A program made the translations under genes and the position numbers. DNA of 64,000 nucleotides from positions 10,450,501-10,514,500 of the forward strand of contig CM060880.1 of NCBI GenBank assembly GCA_030762935.1, in the 5' to 3' direction. This stretch comes from Hymenopus coronatus. Lineage: Eukaryota > Arthropoda > Insecta > Mantodea > Hymenopodidae. Under the pieces are notes generated by a model. The model saw only the letters and a program-made list of their open reading frames with translations, was not told where the DNA came from and searched no databases. Shown in pieces: positions 23,701-38,700 of this stretch (position 1 is the stretch's first letter; every line of letters begins with the position of its first letter).

Positions 23701-26700
23701 ATGGCCATCTTGAGTAATTTCTACACTGAAGGGTATACCATGCACAATGCAAATTTAATATGCTGTTCCTGGAAACAAATGAAAAAGTTATCACTTAACT
23801 TAATCATCTTTGTTGTTCCCGGGATATGGGAAAGCTTTCCAGCGATTGTGAATCCTCACATTGCAAAGTGTATTTTAACTTTGTTATTCTTTCTTCCATT
23901 CCTGGTTGTTGTGAACCAGCCTTTATGATATTTCACCTTGAAAACCTGACAAGGTCTACAAAACATAGTAAACAGGAACTCATCTTTCACCTATCAAGCA
24001 CTAACAGTTGGATACCAAAAACAAAATTTTACCCATCACTAATAAAATGTTCAACTTGTTTGACCTATAATTGACAAGTCCTATAAAATCACAACTGAGA
24101 ATAGTGTAATCCATATTTTTATAATATTTACTAAATGGTTCCAAAGAATTTCTGAAGCAATGATGGAATAGCAAATCAAAGATTTATGGAAAAACAGCGC
24201 ATGAAGAAAGCAAAGCTAACGAGTGCTGGAAAATGTGTTTACATTGTAATACCAGGCAAATAAAGTTTACATATACACATACACTAAAAGGAGGTATGTG
24301 CACAGATAGGAGGAGGAGAAGACCAGGAAAAAAAGTTGATGTATATATACACATACACTAAAAGGAGGTATGTGCACAGATAGGAGGAGGAGGAGGAGGA
24401 GGAGGAGGAGGATGAGGACACCAGGAAAAAAAGTTGATGTATATATACACATACACTAAAAGGAGGTATGTGCACAGATAGGAGGAGGAGGAGGATTAGG
24501 AGGAGGATGAGGAGGAGGAGGAGACCAGGAAAAAAAGTTTATGTATACATACATATACACTAAAAGGAGGTATATGCACAGATAGGAGGAGGAGGAGGAG
24601 GAGGAGACCAGGAAAAAAAGTTGATGTATATATACACATACACTAAAAGGAGGTACGTGCATAGATAGGAGGAAAGAGGATGGAATGAAGGGTAAAAGCC
24701 CTGAAACATGGGCAAAGTTAATTTTTCAACCCCAATCCAACACCGAAGAACTTACTTGCTTGTTACGCTAGGCATGGGTGCATTTGCAAGTTGACTTTGT
24801 AGGAATTTTATTCTCTGTCCCAAGTTGGGATTCATTCCCCCAGGCACTCTAGCCCCAGGCGATGGTGCTGATGCCACCAATGCAGAAGAAGTGTTACTGC
24901 TACTGTTGTTGGGACTTACAGGTCCCCCAGGACTCGAACCACCACCCCTTGTTGCGTTCAGGTAGCAGGCATATGCGTCACGTGGTTGATTGCAACTTTC
25001 GTACAGAATACCTGAAACATGGGCTCCCTCTTAAACCTAACACTACAATAAGGGACATCAGCAACACTTCCTTCCAAGCAGATTGTTTCTCATCAGTCTG
25101 AAAATCAAGTTTTGTTGGCTCAGTAATTATGTATGATACACATGCTTTGTATCTTAGACAAAATCTAACCACTCAACTTATTAGAATACTCTTAAACCTC
25201 CCATATCATTCATGTTAATATAAAAATATTTCTACTTCATGCTAAAAACTTGAAATAAAATTTGCACTTTGTGAAAGAGCAATCCAGTTTATGTAGTACT
25301 CCGCTATTACTTTACACATATAAAAGAAACTGATTGTAACCACTACAAAAATCATTATAAATCTTCAGGTTTGCTTTCTTTATCTAAATTTATTCCCGTT
25401 AAAAAACAACTAACATTGTCCATTTTAGCAAAAGGAAATAAAGTATACATGTACATTCTTTAAAATTAAACAACATTAGAACAAGTATTATTTCAATTGC
25501 TAACATAAACATCATACATGAAATTTGGAAAAAGCTATAAACAGTTCAATTTGAGGTTTAATAAAAGATTCTTAACATTTAGGTTATCAGTTCCCACTGT
25601 TTCAGAACACTGCAATTTCTCCTAAACTGAAAAACAATACAATTGCTTTCTTTCCTGCAGCCTTGATTACATAGTCACTTGATGTTTATTACAATGTAGT
25701 ACTTTAGATGCTCAAAAAACAATAACATAAATAAATTTGCTGCTTAAAATTAAATGGAATGCAAAGTATATCTCTCAATTTCTCTCATAATTTAGAATTA
25801 CTGTACAACATATACCCCCACCACTGAATCCTTGCACTTGACAGTTTGGGTGGTTTTGCGTAAGGTTGGCTATGCTGTCTTTGCAGCGTTGCCAGAGTAA
25901 TTAGTAAACAACAACAGCTGATTACAAATGTCCCTATCATGTGTAAGGACGAATATAAACAGTGTACATAGGAAATGAGTGCCGATGAATAATGAAACTA
26001 ATTTGTTATTATTGATGTTAACTGAAAATAAGTGATACTGTAATGCATGTAGCATACATAGGTATTTATGACAATATAGGACAGATTAATGCAAAATAGC
26101 TTGTTACAATGAGAGAAAGGTATAACAAAATGATTTTCACCAGTTTAGAATTTTAATGGTTCAATTCCATCCAAGTCTCTGTTGTCATCATTCTGGAAAG
26201 GATCATTGTCATTGTCATCATCATTACCAAGACATATCATTAATGGTTCACATTCACTGATGATTTTGTCTAATTCCTGTGTTTTTCATATTATTTTGAT
26301 ACACCTACTTCTTCCATGTACCAGTGTCCACTCTCACCACACCCTCCCACAGAAGTCTATCCACCTCTTTAAGTGAAAGTCTTGTTAGTTCCCTCACATA
26401 TAAGCAAACACTAATAACAAATAATACATATCTTGTACAGAACAGCTCAACGCACGTGTTAGGAGTTCACAAACTGAGCACGTGGTTGGAAATAGTCACA
26501 TATTGCAACGGCATCTAGATGCATTTCCATTGTCTGACCAAACGACCGGAATGCTTCTCTGTGATTGGTTCAGAAAGTCAAACAGGTAAAGCTTTTCATC
26601 TTTTCTGTGGATGTACCAACTTAACTCCTAACTGTCAAGTGCAAGGATTCAGCGGCGGGGGTATAAGGAAATGTTAGCTTATGGAAAATGTTCTAACTGA

Positions 26701-29700
26701 AGACATCGTGAGATTCTATTGCAAAAGTTGACAACCTAAGTGTAAGCTGTAAGTTTATGAGAAATACATACAAATATAACTAGAACAGATAATAAATAAA
26801 ATGGGATAATCGCAAAAGTGTATAACTTTGTAATTCACATATATTTATTATAAATGAATGCTCCAATAGAGTATGTTACAGGAATTCACATTAGGCATCA
26901 TTGTAGTAACTTTCTTGTATTAGTTTCCATTATGCTAACGATAAGTTCTTCCGACAGCTTCTTGGGTTATCCTTGGCATTAATAACATAACTAAATGTTA
27001 CTGGCTGGAAGATTACTAGTGGATGTCACCCTCTAAAGCAAGACATGATCTTCAGAACAGTTGTATTTTAAAACATCCCACTAAGGGATGGTCCCCATTC
27101 TCATAGGTGTTCCAAAATACTTAATGATGCTTTCTTCTCAACTCTATTTCCAATACTTTGTTACAAACTGTGTTTCAGTTTGATATGAATTTTCATTGAT
27201 CTAAGAGTGTCCAGCTTGTATTTCACCAGAGATAATTCAGCTAAAACTAAGTATGGAGAATTTCCATTTGGCTCCATTTATGTAAGTGATTCTGTTTCAT
27301 GCTTTGACAAGTATTACACGATCTGAAAGTAAATCACCTTTATTGGAAACATTTATATCACCTGGTAGCCACACAAAATTCTGTGCTATTCTTACTATAA
27401 ACAACAATGCACATTCTTTTAGTTTGAGTGACATAGGCTGTCACATGTCTTCAATACTCTTTGCAATGGTGCACAGGAACATGCACCCTCCTAAAAAAAT
27501 GTTCAGAAAATAATTTCTGCATTATATTATCACATAAAAAGCTGTAATATATAACAAGTTTTTGTATAAATTTAAACCTACTGTGAATTCTAGGCAATGC
27601 ACTGTAGTAATGAAGATGGCTGTCAAAAATAGTAACTGGCCACACTTCTCGAACACAAATGATTTTGTGGTCATCCTGTATGCAAGCGCAGAGGAACTCA
27701 ATACTTTCAGATGTAGTTAGTTTGTGGGTGTGGGGTAAGTGAGGCTGCGAGGGGAAGCTTCTCTTTAGGCACGTGGACCATATGGTCATAGAGAAAATAA
27801 CAACCTACTAGCAAATATAAAACTTTGAGTCAAATCCCACAAAGCAGAAATAAACAATATGATTTTGCAATGCAGTTTAAGAAACTTTAAATCAAGATTA
27901 AATGAAATTTCCAAAAGGACACTATGATACACATTTTCAAGACCATTGTAAAAATTATTGGGCTTCTATCTCTATTTTTGTGGGAGAAGATATGATTGTC
28001 ATTGAGCAAGAAAATTCAACAAAATCAAACATAAAATACCTAATAGCCTTGAAGCTTGATGTGAAGCAATTGAGCTGGTAACATGTTATAATAAACAACA
28101 TTCACAAAGAGAATTGCATCCACTCTAATAGGATTTAAAAAAAGTGTTGCACTGCACAACCATTTAGAGGCAAAATGCCCTTGTAATTGAGCCTTATTCT
28201 AATTGGCTTTTGTTGTCTTGCTTACCAAGATTAGTCCATGCTGCCGTATGACTTTTGTCCAACTGCACTGCACATATGTATGCTTGGAGAGCATCCATAG
28301 GCTGGTTCTGTTGCTGATACAGAACACTGAAACAAAATAATCACCAAACTTCATCATGTCTAGTTTTCTTTGTAAATATGCTCATATCAAATGATACTGT
28401 ATTACATATTTGGTCAGGTCAATTAAAGAACTTCAATATCCCAGATCATATTGTGGTCGCTACTTTCATTTTTTTTTTTTCTTTTACCAATTTCCTAACC
28501 TTTTTTACTGTGTTTATTGTTTGAATACCATTTATCCCCCATTTTCTTACAGTGTATACACACACACACACACACATACATACATACACATTCCACAAAC
28601 ATATAAACACCCATGCACAAGGCAAGACTCGAACTCAAGATCCCTTGTGCCACAAAGCACCAAAAAGACACTTTAGTGAGCGCGGCCATGGGGACTGGCA
28701 ATTCATTTGACACAATGTTGAGAGATAGGGTGCGTTCAGATTGTGAGAGATAGGGTGTGTTCAGATTGCAATGACCTCACCAAAACTTCTAAGCAAACGC
28801 AAAATATACACTCCAAAAGTTAGGCATTTATGGTAGGTACTAAGTTCACAAGAAACATAAATTCCAAAATTTGACAAAATTAAAATCTTTATATTAAAAA
28901 TAATATTGTTTAGTATTAAATTTTATCTTCGAAATACTTATTGGTATAAAACACCTACCCTATTGAGCACCAGGTGTCTGCATTGCCTTCAGATTTCTCC
29001 ACAGAGTTGCGGTAGGCAATAAATGCATCATGCACCTTGCCAATGCTGGCAAAACAACGTCCCAGCAAGTATAGGCTTTGTCCAGACTTGGGATCAGCTT
29101 CAATAGATTTTTGCAGGCAATGGATGGCTACACTTTCTCGCTGATTCTTTTCTCCAAGTGACTCAACACAATGATACATCCATCCTATGTAATAAAAACA
29201 TCCACATATAATGTCTGCAAATGGTTCTATCTATTGAAGTGAACAATGATAATATGTGATTGCTTTAATGAGCTTGTAGACCAAGGGTCAACTCGAGATA
29301 TGAGAAGCTCAAGGAATTATTTTTAAGGTAACTCGCTCAAACTTGGCCTTTCTTATTACTAGACAGTGTATCTCAGAGTTTGTAGTTCAGCCATCACAAT
29401 TTTACATATAAAGATGTCATGGTCTGAAGTTTTTCTTCACTTAGATCATCCTACGAGTTGATTGAATATGCTAAAACATTATATTTGCTTTCCGAATAAG
29501 TATACCAAAGCTGTAAACAGATAAGTGTTAAGAAAAATTGCCTTTATAATACCATATATAGGTAGCATTTTAAAAAACAGTGGTTTATTACGACATTTAG
29601 TGGGTATTGTAGAAACATGTTTTAAACCACAAGATTAATGCCTTTTTGCTTCATTTGAATTATGAAAGCTATTTTAAGGTTCAGATCATCCTAACTTTAT

Positions 29701-32700
29701 TCAGTGTGTATTATATACCAGCATTGTTAAAACAATATGTATCGTACTCGAGTAAATTTTGTTAAATTTTTAACTACCCGTAAGTAATAATTAGGCTCTC
29801 TTCAAATGGTCAGCTCTCTGCAACAGCATGCAACACAGCACACAACTACCAACAACTATTTCACAATGTACAACAAACAAACACTTACGCTGCAACCAGA
29901 ATTATCCCAAAAGTACTGAAATATGTCAAATAGTGTTATGATTTAATATGTTATGAGAAAGTGTATGAATATAAAAATCTAATGTTACATTCACATAGCT
30001 TTCTCCAACATTTTTCAAACCATTCTTTAAAAACACTCTTAACTACTTCACATTAATTTAGATAAACATTTGCATAAATGCTTTTATTACATTACTCTTT
30101 GTAGATACAAAGGAATAAGACCGCACGCTAGGCTTAAGCAAAGTGAAATCTTTTAAGAGTGGACTGCTACGGGAGGGCATTATAGTTCTGTTCTCTCTGT
30201 TTGGCTAGGAGCAGGAAAAATGAATATCTTGCTTGAGGAAAGCATTATGTATTTTAAAATTGAAACCTTCACAAGAAATAATTTAGAAATGGTTAACTCC
30301 ACAAAAAAATCTGCTTGAACTAAAATGACTTGAGAGTTAGATTTTTTTATGTAGTAAGCTTTTGTCTGTCAAGGTTTACTAGTTATGCAAAAGTCATCCA
30401 GAATGAAGACATCTTCAGAGGCTATTCTCAAAAAATTCAAGATATACATTTTGTCAGGAAATGTCTGAAGCATACAATATTTTAATCAAAATCGTTCAGA
30501 CATTTTTGAGGAAACAAAATTTCAAAAGTTTTTCCAAGTAAAGAGTAGTTTGGGGAGGGGGAGTTTTATTGAATATCTTTCGGTCACCTTCTTAATATCA
30601 AGTTCATACACACAGATCTCTTTAAAAATGCCCCTTTTGTTTCTTTTATTATAAACTTTATTCAGGAGACCCCAAAACGTATATTTCCAGTGAAATATAT
30701 GTACCGATTTCTGGGTGAAATGCAATACCTAATCTACCTGCTATATACGTGGTAGAGAAAAAAATATATATATAATGAAAATGAGTTAATAAAATTCTTC
30801 GTCAATAACTCCCTATGAAATATTTACAAACCAAAGCAACAATGGTTAAAAAAAAAAAAAGGCCCACCTGGGTGGTGTGGTGGTACCATGTCTGCCTCAC
30901 ATTCAACAGATCGTAAGTTAAATCTCGCTTGGGGCGAGTTTCCTGGATAAAGTTTTTTTCAGGGTTTTCCCTTATCCTGAGATGACAAACGTCAAGTAAC
31001 TCTAAGCCCCATGGACCCCAGGATCATTTCACCAATTTTACTTATTGTCCGATATGACCATCCAGATAAAGGACGTTAAGCTAAAACAGGATGGGAATGG
31101 AATAACTGATGATGATGATGATGATGATGATGATACTACATAACAGTTATCAATTTCTCTCTACTTCTTTCCTGAAAAATTTCTGAAATGCACCACCTGA
31201 TCAGAGCGCATTTCCCTCCAAGCTTTCTATTTCTGAACTTTATTAACATATTCTCCCACTTGACAATCCTATAATGCTGGTTTACTTTCAATTAATAAAA
31301 TAAATCGCTTAATATCCAACTCTGTTGCTCTGCTGTTGTTGTCAAGTTGACCAAGTGAAACCTTCCATTCATCTGTTAAGTCCTTCACTTGCTTGGAAGT
31401 GGTGGGTTGTTGCAATCAGTTAAAGGGTTGCTGCTGTTGGCACACTGTTGCAGAGAGTTTACTATCTGAAAGGAGTCTTGATACATGTTAGACCTTCATT
31501 CAATTAAACTGCTATATTTGTTTATAAAAGCTAAATTTTCTTAGCTGGCAAAGGCTGTTCAACGTCTCACATATCTTAAAGCAAGGTCCAAAGCCTTTTT
31601 CTTTAAGGAAACCATAGAAATGTTTTACATTAGGTATATTCAGCTTATTCCTTGCTTTTTATCTTGCAATCACAATGTGTTAGTAAATTGAACTAACCAG
31701 CATGTACACTGAAATTAAGTATTTAAATGATAATACTGTTTGAAAAAAAATGCTTCTGTTTATAATAAGCAAAAATACATGCACTGATAATTATGAATGC
31801 TACTATATCAGAAATGAAGCAGTGTTAGTTTATTAGAAATTAAGCACCCTGAATAACTTGACTATTCCTTTTAATTACATTACTAGTAATGTAACTAAAT
31901 GCAATGAAATCGTTGCGAAACTAGTCCAGGCAAGGATTCCAAAAGATAAGTGAAGATTGGTTGCAACTATTATTTTTATATTAATATTTGTGTTATTCTT
32001 CACTGTTACTAGCTTCTTTTTACATTTAATTACTAGTAATTGTTTATCCATCTTTGAAAATATTAAAACTGGTTTATGTAGGAAATTTTATCCCAAATTT
32101 TCCTCATACATCATACCACTGTGGCAGAACTGCAGCCAGCAATATCTGAATGGTAACAGTACAAGAGCCCTAAGTGTGTTTTGGAACAGTTGGCAGCCCT
32201 CAAGTCCACTATTGTCAAGTCAAGAGCACATAAACCTCAACACAAATGCAAAACTACACCTTTGAATACAGTGGAGCATCTCCTTAATTGGTTTTATTGG
32301 AGAGAATATACAGGATGTTAATGAACTATACCGAAATATTTTCCCAGAATATGTAGATTACTTAAATAAGTGATTTGAGATAGGAGACCTATGTCCTGTT
32401 TATTGAAATTTCAAAGTAATGACTATAAGTTTCTGAAGTACCAGTACACCACTGGCTAATTTATCAATCCTTCAAGAGCATAACACGAAAAACAAAGGGA
32501 CATATTACAGCGTACCTTTCTAGCGTAGTGGTTAAGATACTGGCTTTCAAGTGAAAGATAGTTTCCATGTTCGGGTCTCGTTCACGTATCGCAGCACTTT
32601 GTCTGGAATGGAAAAAATAATAACAAAAAGCATTTACTCTATGACAGAAATTGAACTCAATACCTTTGGGATAGCAGCTTTCCGCATTTCGCATTAAGCC

Positions 32701-35700
32701 ACCAGAGAAGTTGAAAAAACACCTCCAGAGTAAGCAACATAACTCAAGAACATAGTCGCACTGTCAAGTGATTAGTTCGAGATTTTACGATTTTTGCGAT
32801 ATTAAATCTTGAGAACGCTAGTAACGAGTTGCTAAAAATCAATATTTCTATACTCAGGCAGCAGCTTTAAAGACATTTTAAGCCATTTTGTCAACCTGCT
32901 TTGCTTTAACAGCAACTTATCAGCACCTGATACCCACACGTTTAACGCTATGTAGCTGCGTTATGTTTATCCAGGGACCATGCATTGCCGATCTCAAATT
33001 ACTTATATCAGTCACGTGCACAATCAAATTATTTTGGTGTAGTTCATTCACACCCTGTATATTAACTCTCCAGCTGTTGTCTTTAATCATTGTATTGTCA
33101 TAATCTTTATGTGACAGCTCATATAACTCTTAAGTACTCCTGAACGAACTTCCCTATTCAGTGTTTCAGTTCAGCTATTTCTGAGGAAATGGCAGCAACT
33201 GGTAACCTGTGGACATTTTCCACATAGCATACCACATTCCAGTAATTTTAGTAAAATCATTCTCATTACTGATTACTGGCAGCACTGTTGGAATACAACA
33301 ATGGAGTGGTAGGTCATATGGAAAAGAACAAAAACCTTTCTTCTTAAATTATACGTAAGGTGTTCTCTTTGGCAACTCCCAAACAGTTGGTGCACAGTTG
33401 GAACACAGTAAGTTTTGTGGATTCAAGAACTTCATATTTTGAAGGAGTGTTGTGGACAAGAAGCTAGAGTGTTTTACACAAATCTTTTACACTAGGCTGA
33501 TAAGTGCACATTGGGACAAAGTAATATGAGATATTCTTATTGCCACTTTATCAAGTGAAGTTAAAATAGCAGAGAGATTATTTAAGAAGAAGTATCTTTA
33601 CTGTTTCTTTGTTTTTAATTACAAAATATTCTGACACATAATGCTCAACTAAAATACAGTTTTACTTGCAATATCTTCTATTCTGCTATATACAAGTAGC
33701 ACATTTTTCTCTTGTAACACATGAAATTACTTAATATGTTATTCCAATAAGACTATAATTTAGATATTTAAGGTATCAATTTAAATTAAATTTAATGTAT
33801 ATAACATGTCCTTCAAAATTGCTTTAGTTCATTAATTTTAATTGTTAGTATCCATGGAATTTGGTTTAAAACTTTAAAATTCTTCTCCTGAAGAATTTGA
33901 TAATATGGACAAATCATCTTTTCCTGTTCTCTCAAATGATAAATTCCTACATTTGAAGCTTACCATTGCACTGTAAAAATGTTTTGAAGAACAAGATGGT
34001 TTTCATGACACACCAGTTTTCAGCAACAAAGCTACCTTCTAAGTGAGTGGAAAGCAAATAAGCAAAATGTTTGAATTTGGTAGCAACAAACCCCTGCTGT
34101 TATTTGGAACATATAGGTAACTCCCTAGAGATGAACATGAAGGTCTATGGCCTGTTATTCTTCAATGAACAGACATTTTTGGGACTGATTTACCTGGATG
34201 ATTACATGCTGCAACAGGATGGTGTACAACCTCATTTCCACACAGAGATCATAGTGTGTGCATATAGAGTGACAGTAGGTGCACATATAAATGTAATGTA
34301 TATAAAAAGAAAACGTTACAAGTTAAAGTACACAATAAAACAAGATGTCTTTCTAAATCAACTGCACAGCGCACTATGATTTTTGTACCCCTGACAATCA
34401 TTTAGAATAACCGTGTAGATCAAAGTATAATTCAATATTAAAAATTCATAAGCCAGCATCCTTCACTGATGGGCAGTTGGCAAGTTATCCAAAATTGAAC
34501 AGCACAGAATGGTCAAGCATCTGCCCTTAACACTGAACGAAACAAAGGAATCAATTGATAACACCCCTTTTTAGCAAGTGAAAGTAACAGATATATAAGT
34601 ACAGACAACATAACTACTGAAACATCGTAAGGTGCTACATGCAACAACATTCAACTTAATAGAGGTTCTGTGAGAAGACAGTGATACAAGAAGAGCTTGA
34701 GCTTGTACAACCACACATAACATTCTAGGGAGTGGGTTTCAAACATCCAATGCCCAGTAAACAGAAGAGGCAGACTGTTCTGTAACACATAAGTTAAATC
34801 AAGTAGATAATCTGAAGTCGTGCACTGTCTGGAATATTAGCCTTTCAAGACTGATGTACTTTTGGTGCCTTGGACCCAACATCAGTCTGAGCAGTCTCAT
34901 TGATATTCTATAAGCTCCTTCATCAGATTATTATTGTCCCATTCTACAGCTACAGGTTATGAATTGGGTATTTCTTTCCTTGGCTTGGCCACTTTGAATG
35001 CATTAAAAGTGCATACATTGTATGTAATGGTAAATACTCATCTCTTTCAACCCAACCAACATGCACAAAACAATCACTACTACACACAAATATGAAGATA
35101 AGTAGCATGTACTTGCATAGCATGTCAATATTTAAGTTAAAGAAATTGTTTTCCATCTCTCAGTAAACACATTTTCATACACTGTAGTGTTATTTAGTTA
35201 CCATCTTTTAATTTGCCTCAAAATCATCTGCAGTCCAGATGACATTCATGGGTTTTCCCCTAACATAGTAAAACAGCATTTATATTTTCAAGTTGGCTGA
35301 CATAAGATAGCTGGCCGGGATATCAACAAAGATGATGCCAGGGGAGGATATAAATTAATGTGGCCATGGTCATAATGAAAATTGTTCAAATCACGAAAAA
35401 GTTCCCCAAACCCTGGCAATGGCAGCCAAATATATGATCATTGACCAATCACTACAGGGCAGAAGAAAGTGCATTTGCTTGCAACACTGGTTACCTCAGC
35501 ACTTGAGTATGGCATGTGTGAATTTGAACATACGTCAGAAGACAGATGAAGCTTGAATATGCAGAATAGAATGGCAGCAGTACAAGTAGAAAACAACAAA
35601 TGACATTTGCTCTCAATTACTGCGTTCCTCACAGGACATGCCCCTGTGAAAAAGCATCTTAACAAAACTGGAATACTTCAGAGCAACTTAGACTGCAGAT

Positions 35701-38700
35701 TTTGCAGGGAGGAGACTGAAACAGCCCAGCACATTTTATCTTTTGGGAAAATGTTTATAAAACCAGGAGAAATATCATCCATATCCATTGCAAGGCTGTA
35801 CTCCTTTTTAAGGGATGCAGGTTTAATGGGTTGGCTCTAAACAGTACAGATAGCATAATAAGCCCCAGACTGAAGTGCACCCAGAGAATAGACAGGAAAC
35901 TGTATCATAAATGAACAAGAACATGTATATTAAATGTCATCTTATATCACATGTGGAAGAAAGTCAGATCTTCGCAGAATTGTTTATGCTTTGTGCAGGC
36001 GATAATGTTGTTCATAAGTGATTTTGATTCCAAAAGGCTAACATTTTTCAGGTATGCCATGTTCAAACCTGAAATTAAAACATTGTGAAACATTGCACAA
36101 CACAGCGACATTGTAACAGCAAGAATCATACCGAGAATATACAAATGTGTTAAAGACATCAAATAATGAATCATATATACTATCTGTTAAACGTGGATTT
36201 ATGAGGATTTAATTATGATTTCTGCAAATATTCCATTCAAGAAACTTAATAAACCACATTTTAGCAATTTTCTGGAAAAATATACAAAGCAAAATATTCA
36301 AAATAAGTCTGAAATGCATAAAAAATATTTTTTACATGTTGCAATGATACTTTGATGATGATTAGTAAAGATGACAGATGAAAAAATCTGGGTTTGAACT
36401 TCCAAAAAATAGGCACTACAAACAGATACATCTCAAATGTAATTAAGTACACTTTCACATAACTACACTGGTGAGGTCCACTATTTGCAAAAAATGGCAA
36501 CATTTAGAAAAAGTGCACCACAATTCTTGTCCCACCAATGCCAGTTATTACAAGATGAGCCATCTGGTAAAAAGCGGTCAGTTATTATGCAGTATATAAC
36601 AATACCATTATATGAGTTGCTTGATATGATTAAGATGACTCTGTTATTGAAAATGCAAAATCACTGCTATCTCGCCAATTGTTTGATAATTTAAAATTCA
36701 TAAATAAGAACTTCAAACTTCCGTACTACTAAAAACAATTGGAATAACCTAGGTTGAAAGCATTCAAAGGAATAAAAATAAAAGAAAATATGTTTAGTAG
36801 GTACCATAATTAGCCAAAGGACAAGATGGCAGAAAGGCAAGAAAAAAAAGTTTGCAGAAATACTGATATACAACTGTGCAACAATTTGAGCAGGGAGAAG
36901 AATGACAATACTACAGGGCCCCTTTCATTTGCACCCCTAACATCTTGTGACACTGAAAGAAGCTTTTCAATGCAGAAAAACTATTTCAGTGGGAGATATC
37001 AAACTTTCTCTTTTGATAATAATTTATGGATGTACCTATATTTTGGTTGACAAAGAAGCACCTGGGCAGGTTTTCTCCGAGTTCTCTGGTTTCCCCTGCC
37101 ATTCATTCCACCAACTGCTCATCACCACCTTACCTGTCATCCACTTAACCTTCATTTCTCTACTTCTCTCACTCATACCTGGTTATGTGTCATTTCTTCG
37201 TTCTAAGTTCTTCATTCTATGATTAAATTTGTTGCCTCCTTGACAACCTTCCACATTAAATCCTCTAATGCATCCAGGCAGTGGCAGTTAATATTTATTT
37301 CTTAACCTAATCATGCCAGTAATAATATGGATCACCTGAATGGAGCGATGAGATTCATGTTATACTGCCACTGTTTTATGCATGCATACATCCTTTGCCT
37401 TCACCGACCACCAAGCTACTGGGCTGAATGTTGTTACCTCAGTCTGTGTCTGTTGCAAGCCCTGGCCTGACAATCCCGCTGATGATACACAAGGCAATCA
37501 ATACAGAAAGATGTTTCTCCTGTAGGAACGTTAGCTTTGTGACTGTCATAGCTCTTAAAGTGCATCACCATCCTGAATAGGTACCAGTATTATACATGGG
37601 CAAAACAATTGATAAAATGAGAGGTGTCCAATCCTCTTACATTTTGCAGCTGGGAACTGGAGCTATGCCATATCCACTATGCAACAGCAGGACATGCTTA
37701 TCTGTATTATTGTTAAAACCCTAAGAGCAACATTTTTAATACAAATTTTCCATCTTTGAAAATAATTTTTCCAATAGGTTTTAAAATAATTGCAGTTTCA
37801 TTTATCTTTCTTAATGCAAGCTGAAAGAATATTACTCTTCCAGTGGTAAAAGTTCACAGATTTACTTGTTACTAGCTTAATCCATCAATAAGCATGTAGG
37901 TTTACAGTACAGATTGAATTATACTTCATAGATACTAGGATTGTTAGAATAGATAATTGGTATATGGTTATTTTAAATATAAATTAACATAAAGCAAAAT
38001 TATTTTATCTGTGTGGAAAGTTCACAGAAAACATAGTAGTGAATTTGAATGCAAAAAGAAAAATAAAAAACGGGTGTGCATATCAAGGCAAAAAGACTTG
38101 TGCGCTCCCCCACCAATATATCTTGAGACTATACCATGTTAGACAAAATTTGAAGCATTGTATTCTGTGAAAAATGCTTCCAAATCTGGACATTCTAAGT
38201 TTTCTTTTTCAGAGGAAAATGAGACAAGGTCTCCCTGACATTCGTGAATAGCTCAAAAAAGTTTATGCATTTCAGGAGCTACATACACATTACCATCCAC
38301 AACTTGCACCTGGTCTTATAGAGGACAACACAGACCAGGAGCTACATACACATTACCATCCACAACTTGTACTTGGTCTTCTAGAGGACAACACAGACCA
38401 GGAGCTACATACACATCACAACTTGCACTTGGTCTTCTAGATGACAACACAGACCAGGAGCTACATACACATTACCATCCACAACTTGTACTTGGTCTTC
38501 TAGAGGACAACACAGACCAGGAGCTACATACGCATTACCATCCACAACTTGTACTTGGTCTTCTAGAGGACAACATAGACCAGGAGCTACATACACATTA
38601 CCATCCACAACTTGTACTTGGTCTTCTAGAGGACAACATAGACCAGGAGCTACATACACATTACCATCCACAACTTGTACTTGGTCTTCTAGAGGACAAC

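Noticed and set aside
24267..24662. Poly-Ser ORFs on the minus strand
   Set aside because: Frames of the GGA-rich tandem array; no coding context.
28560..28590. CRISPR-like arrays at any of the tandem repeats
   Set aside because: Repeats have no unique spacers and the genome is eukaryotic; they are microsatellites and minisatellites.
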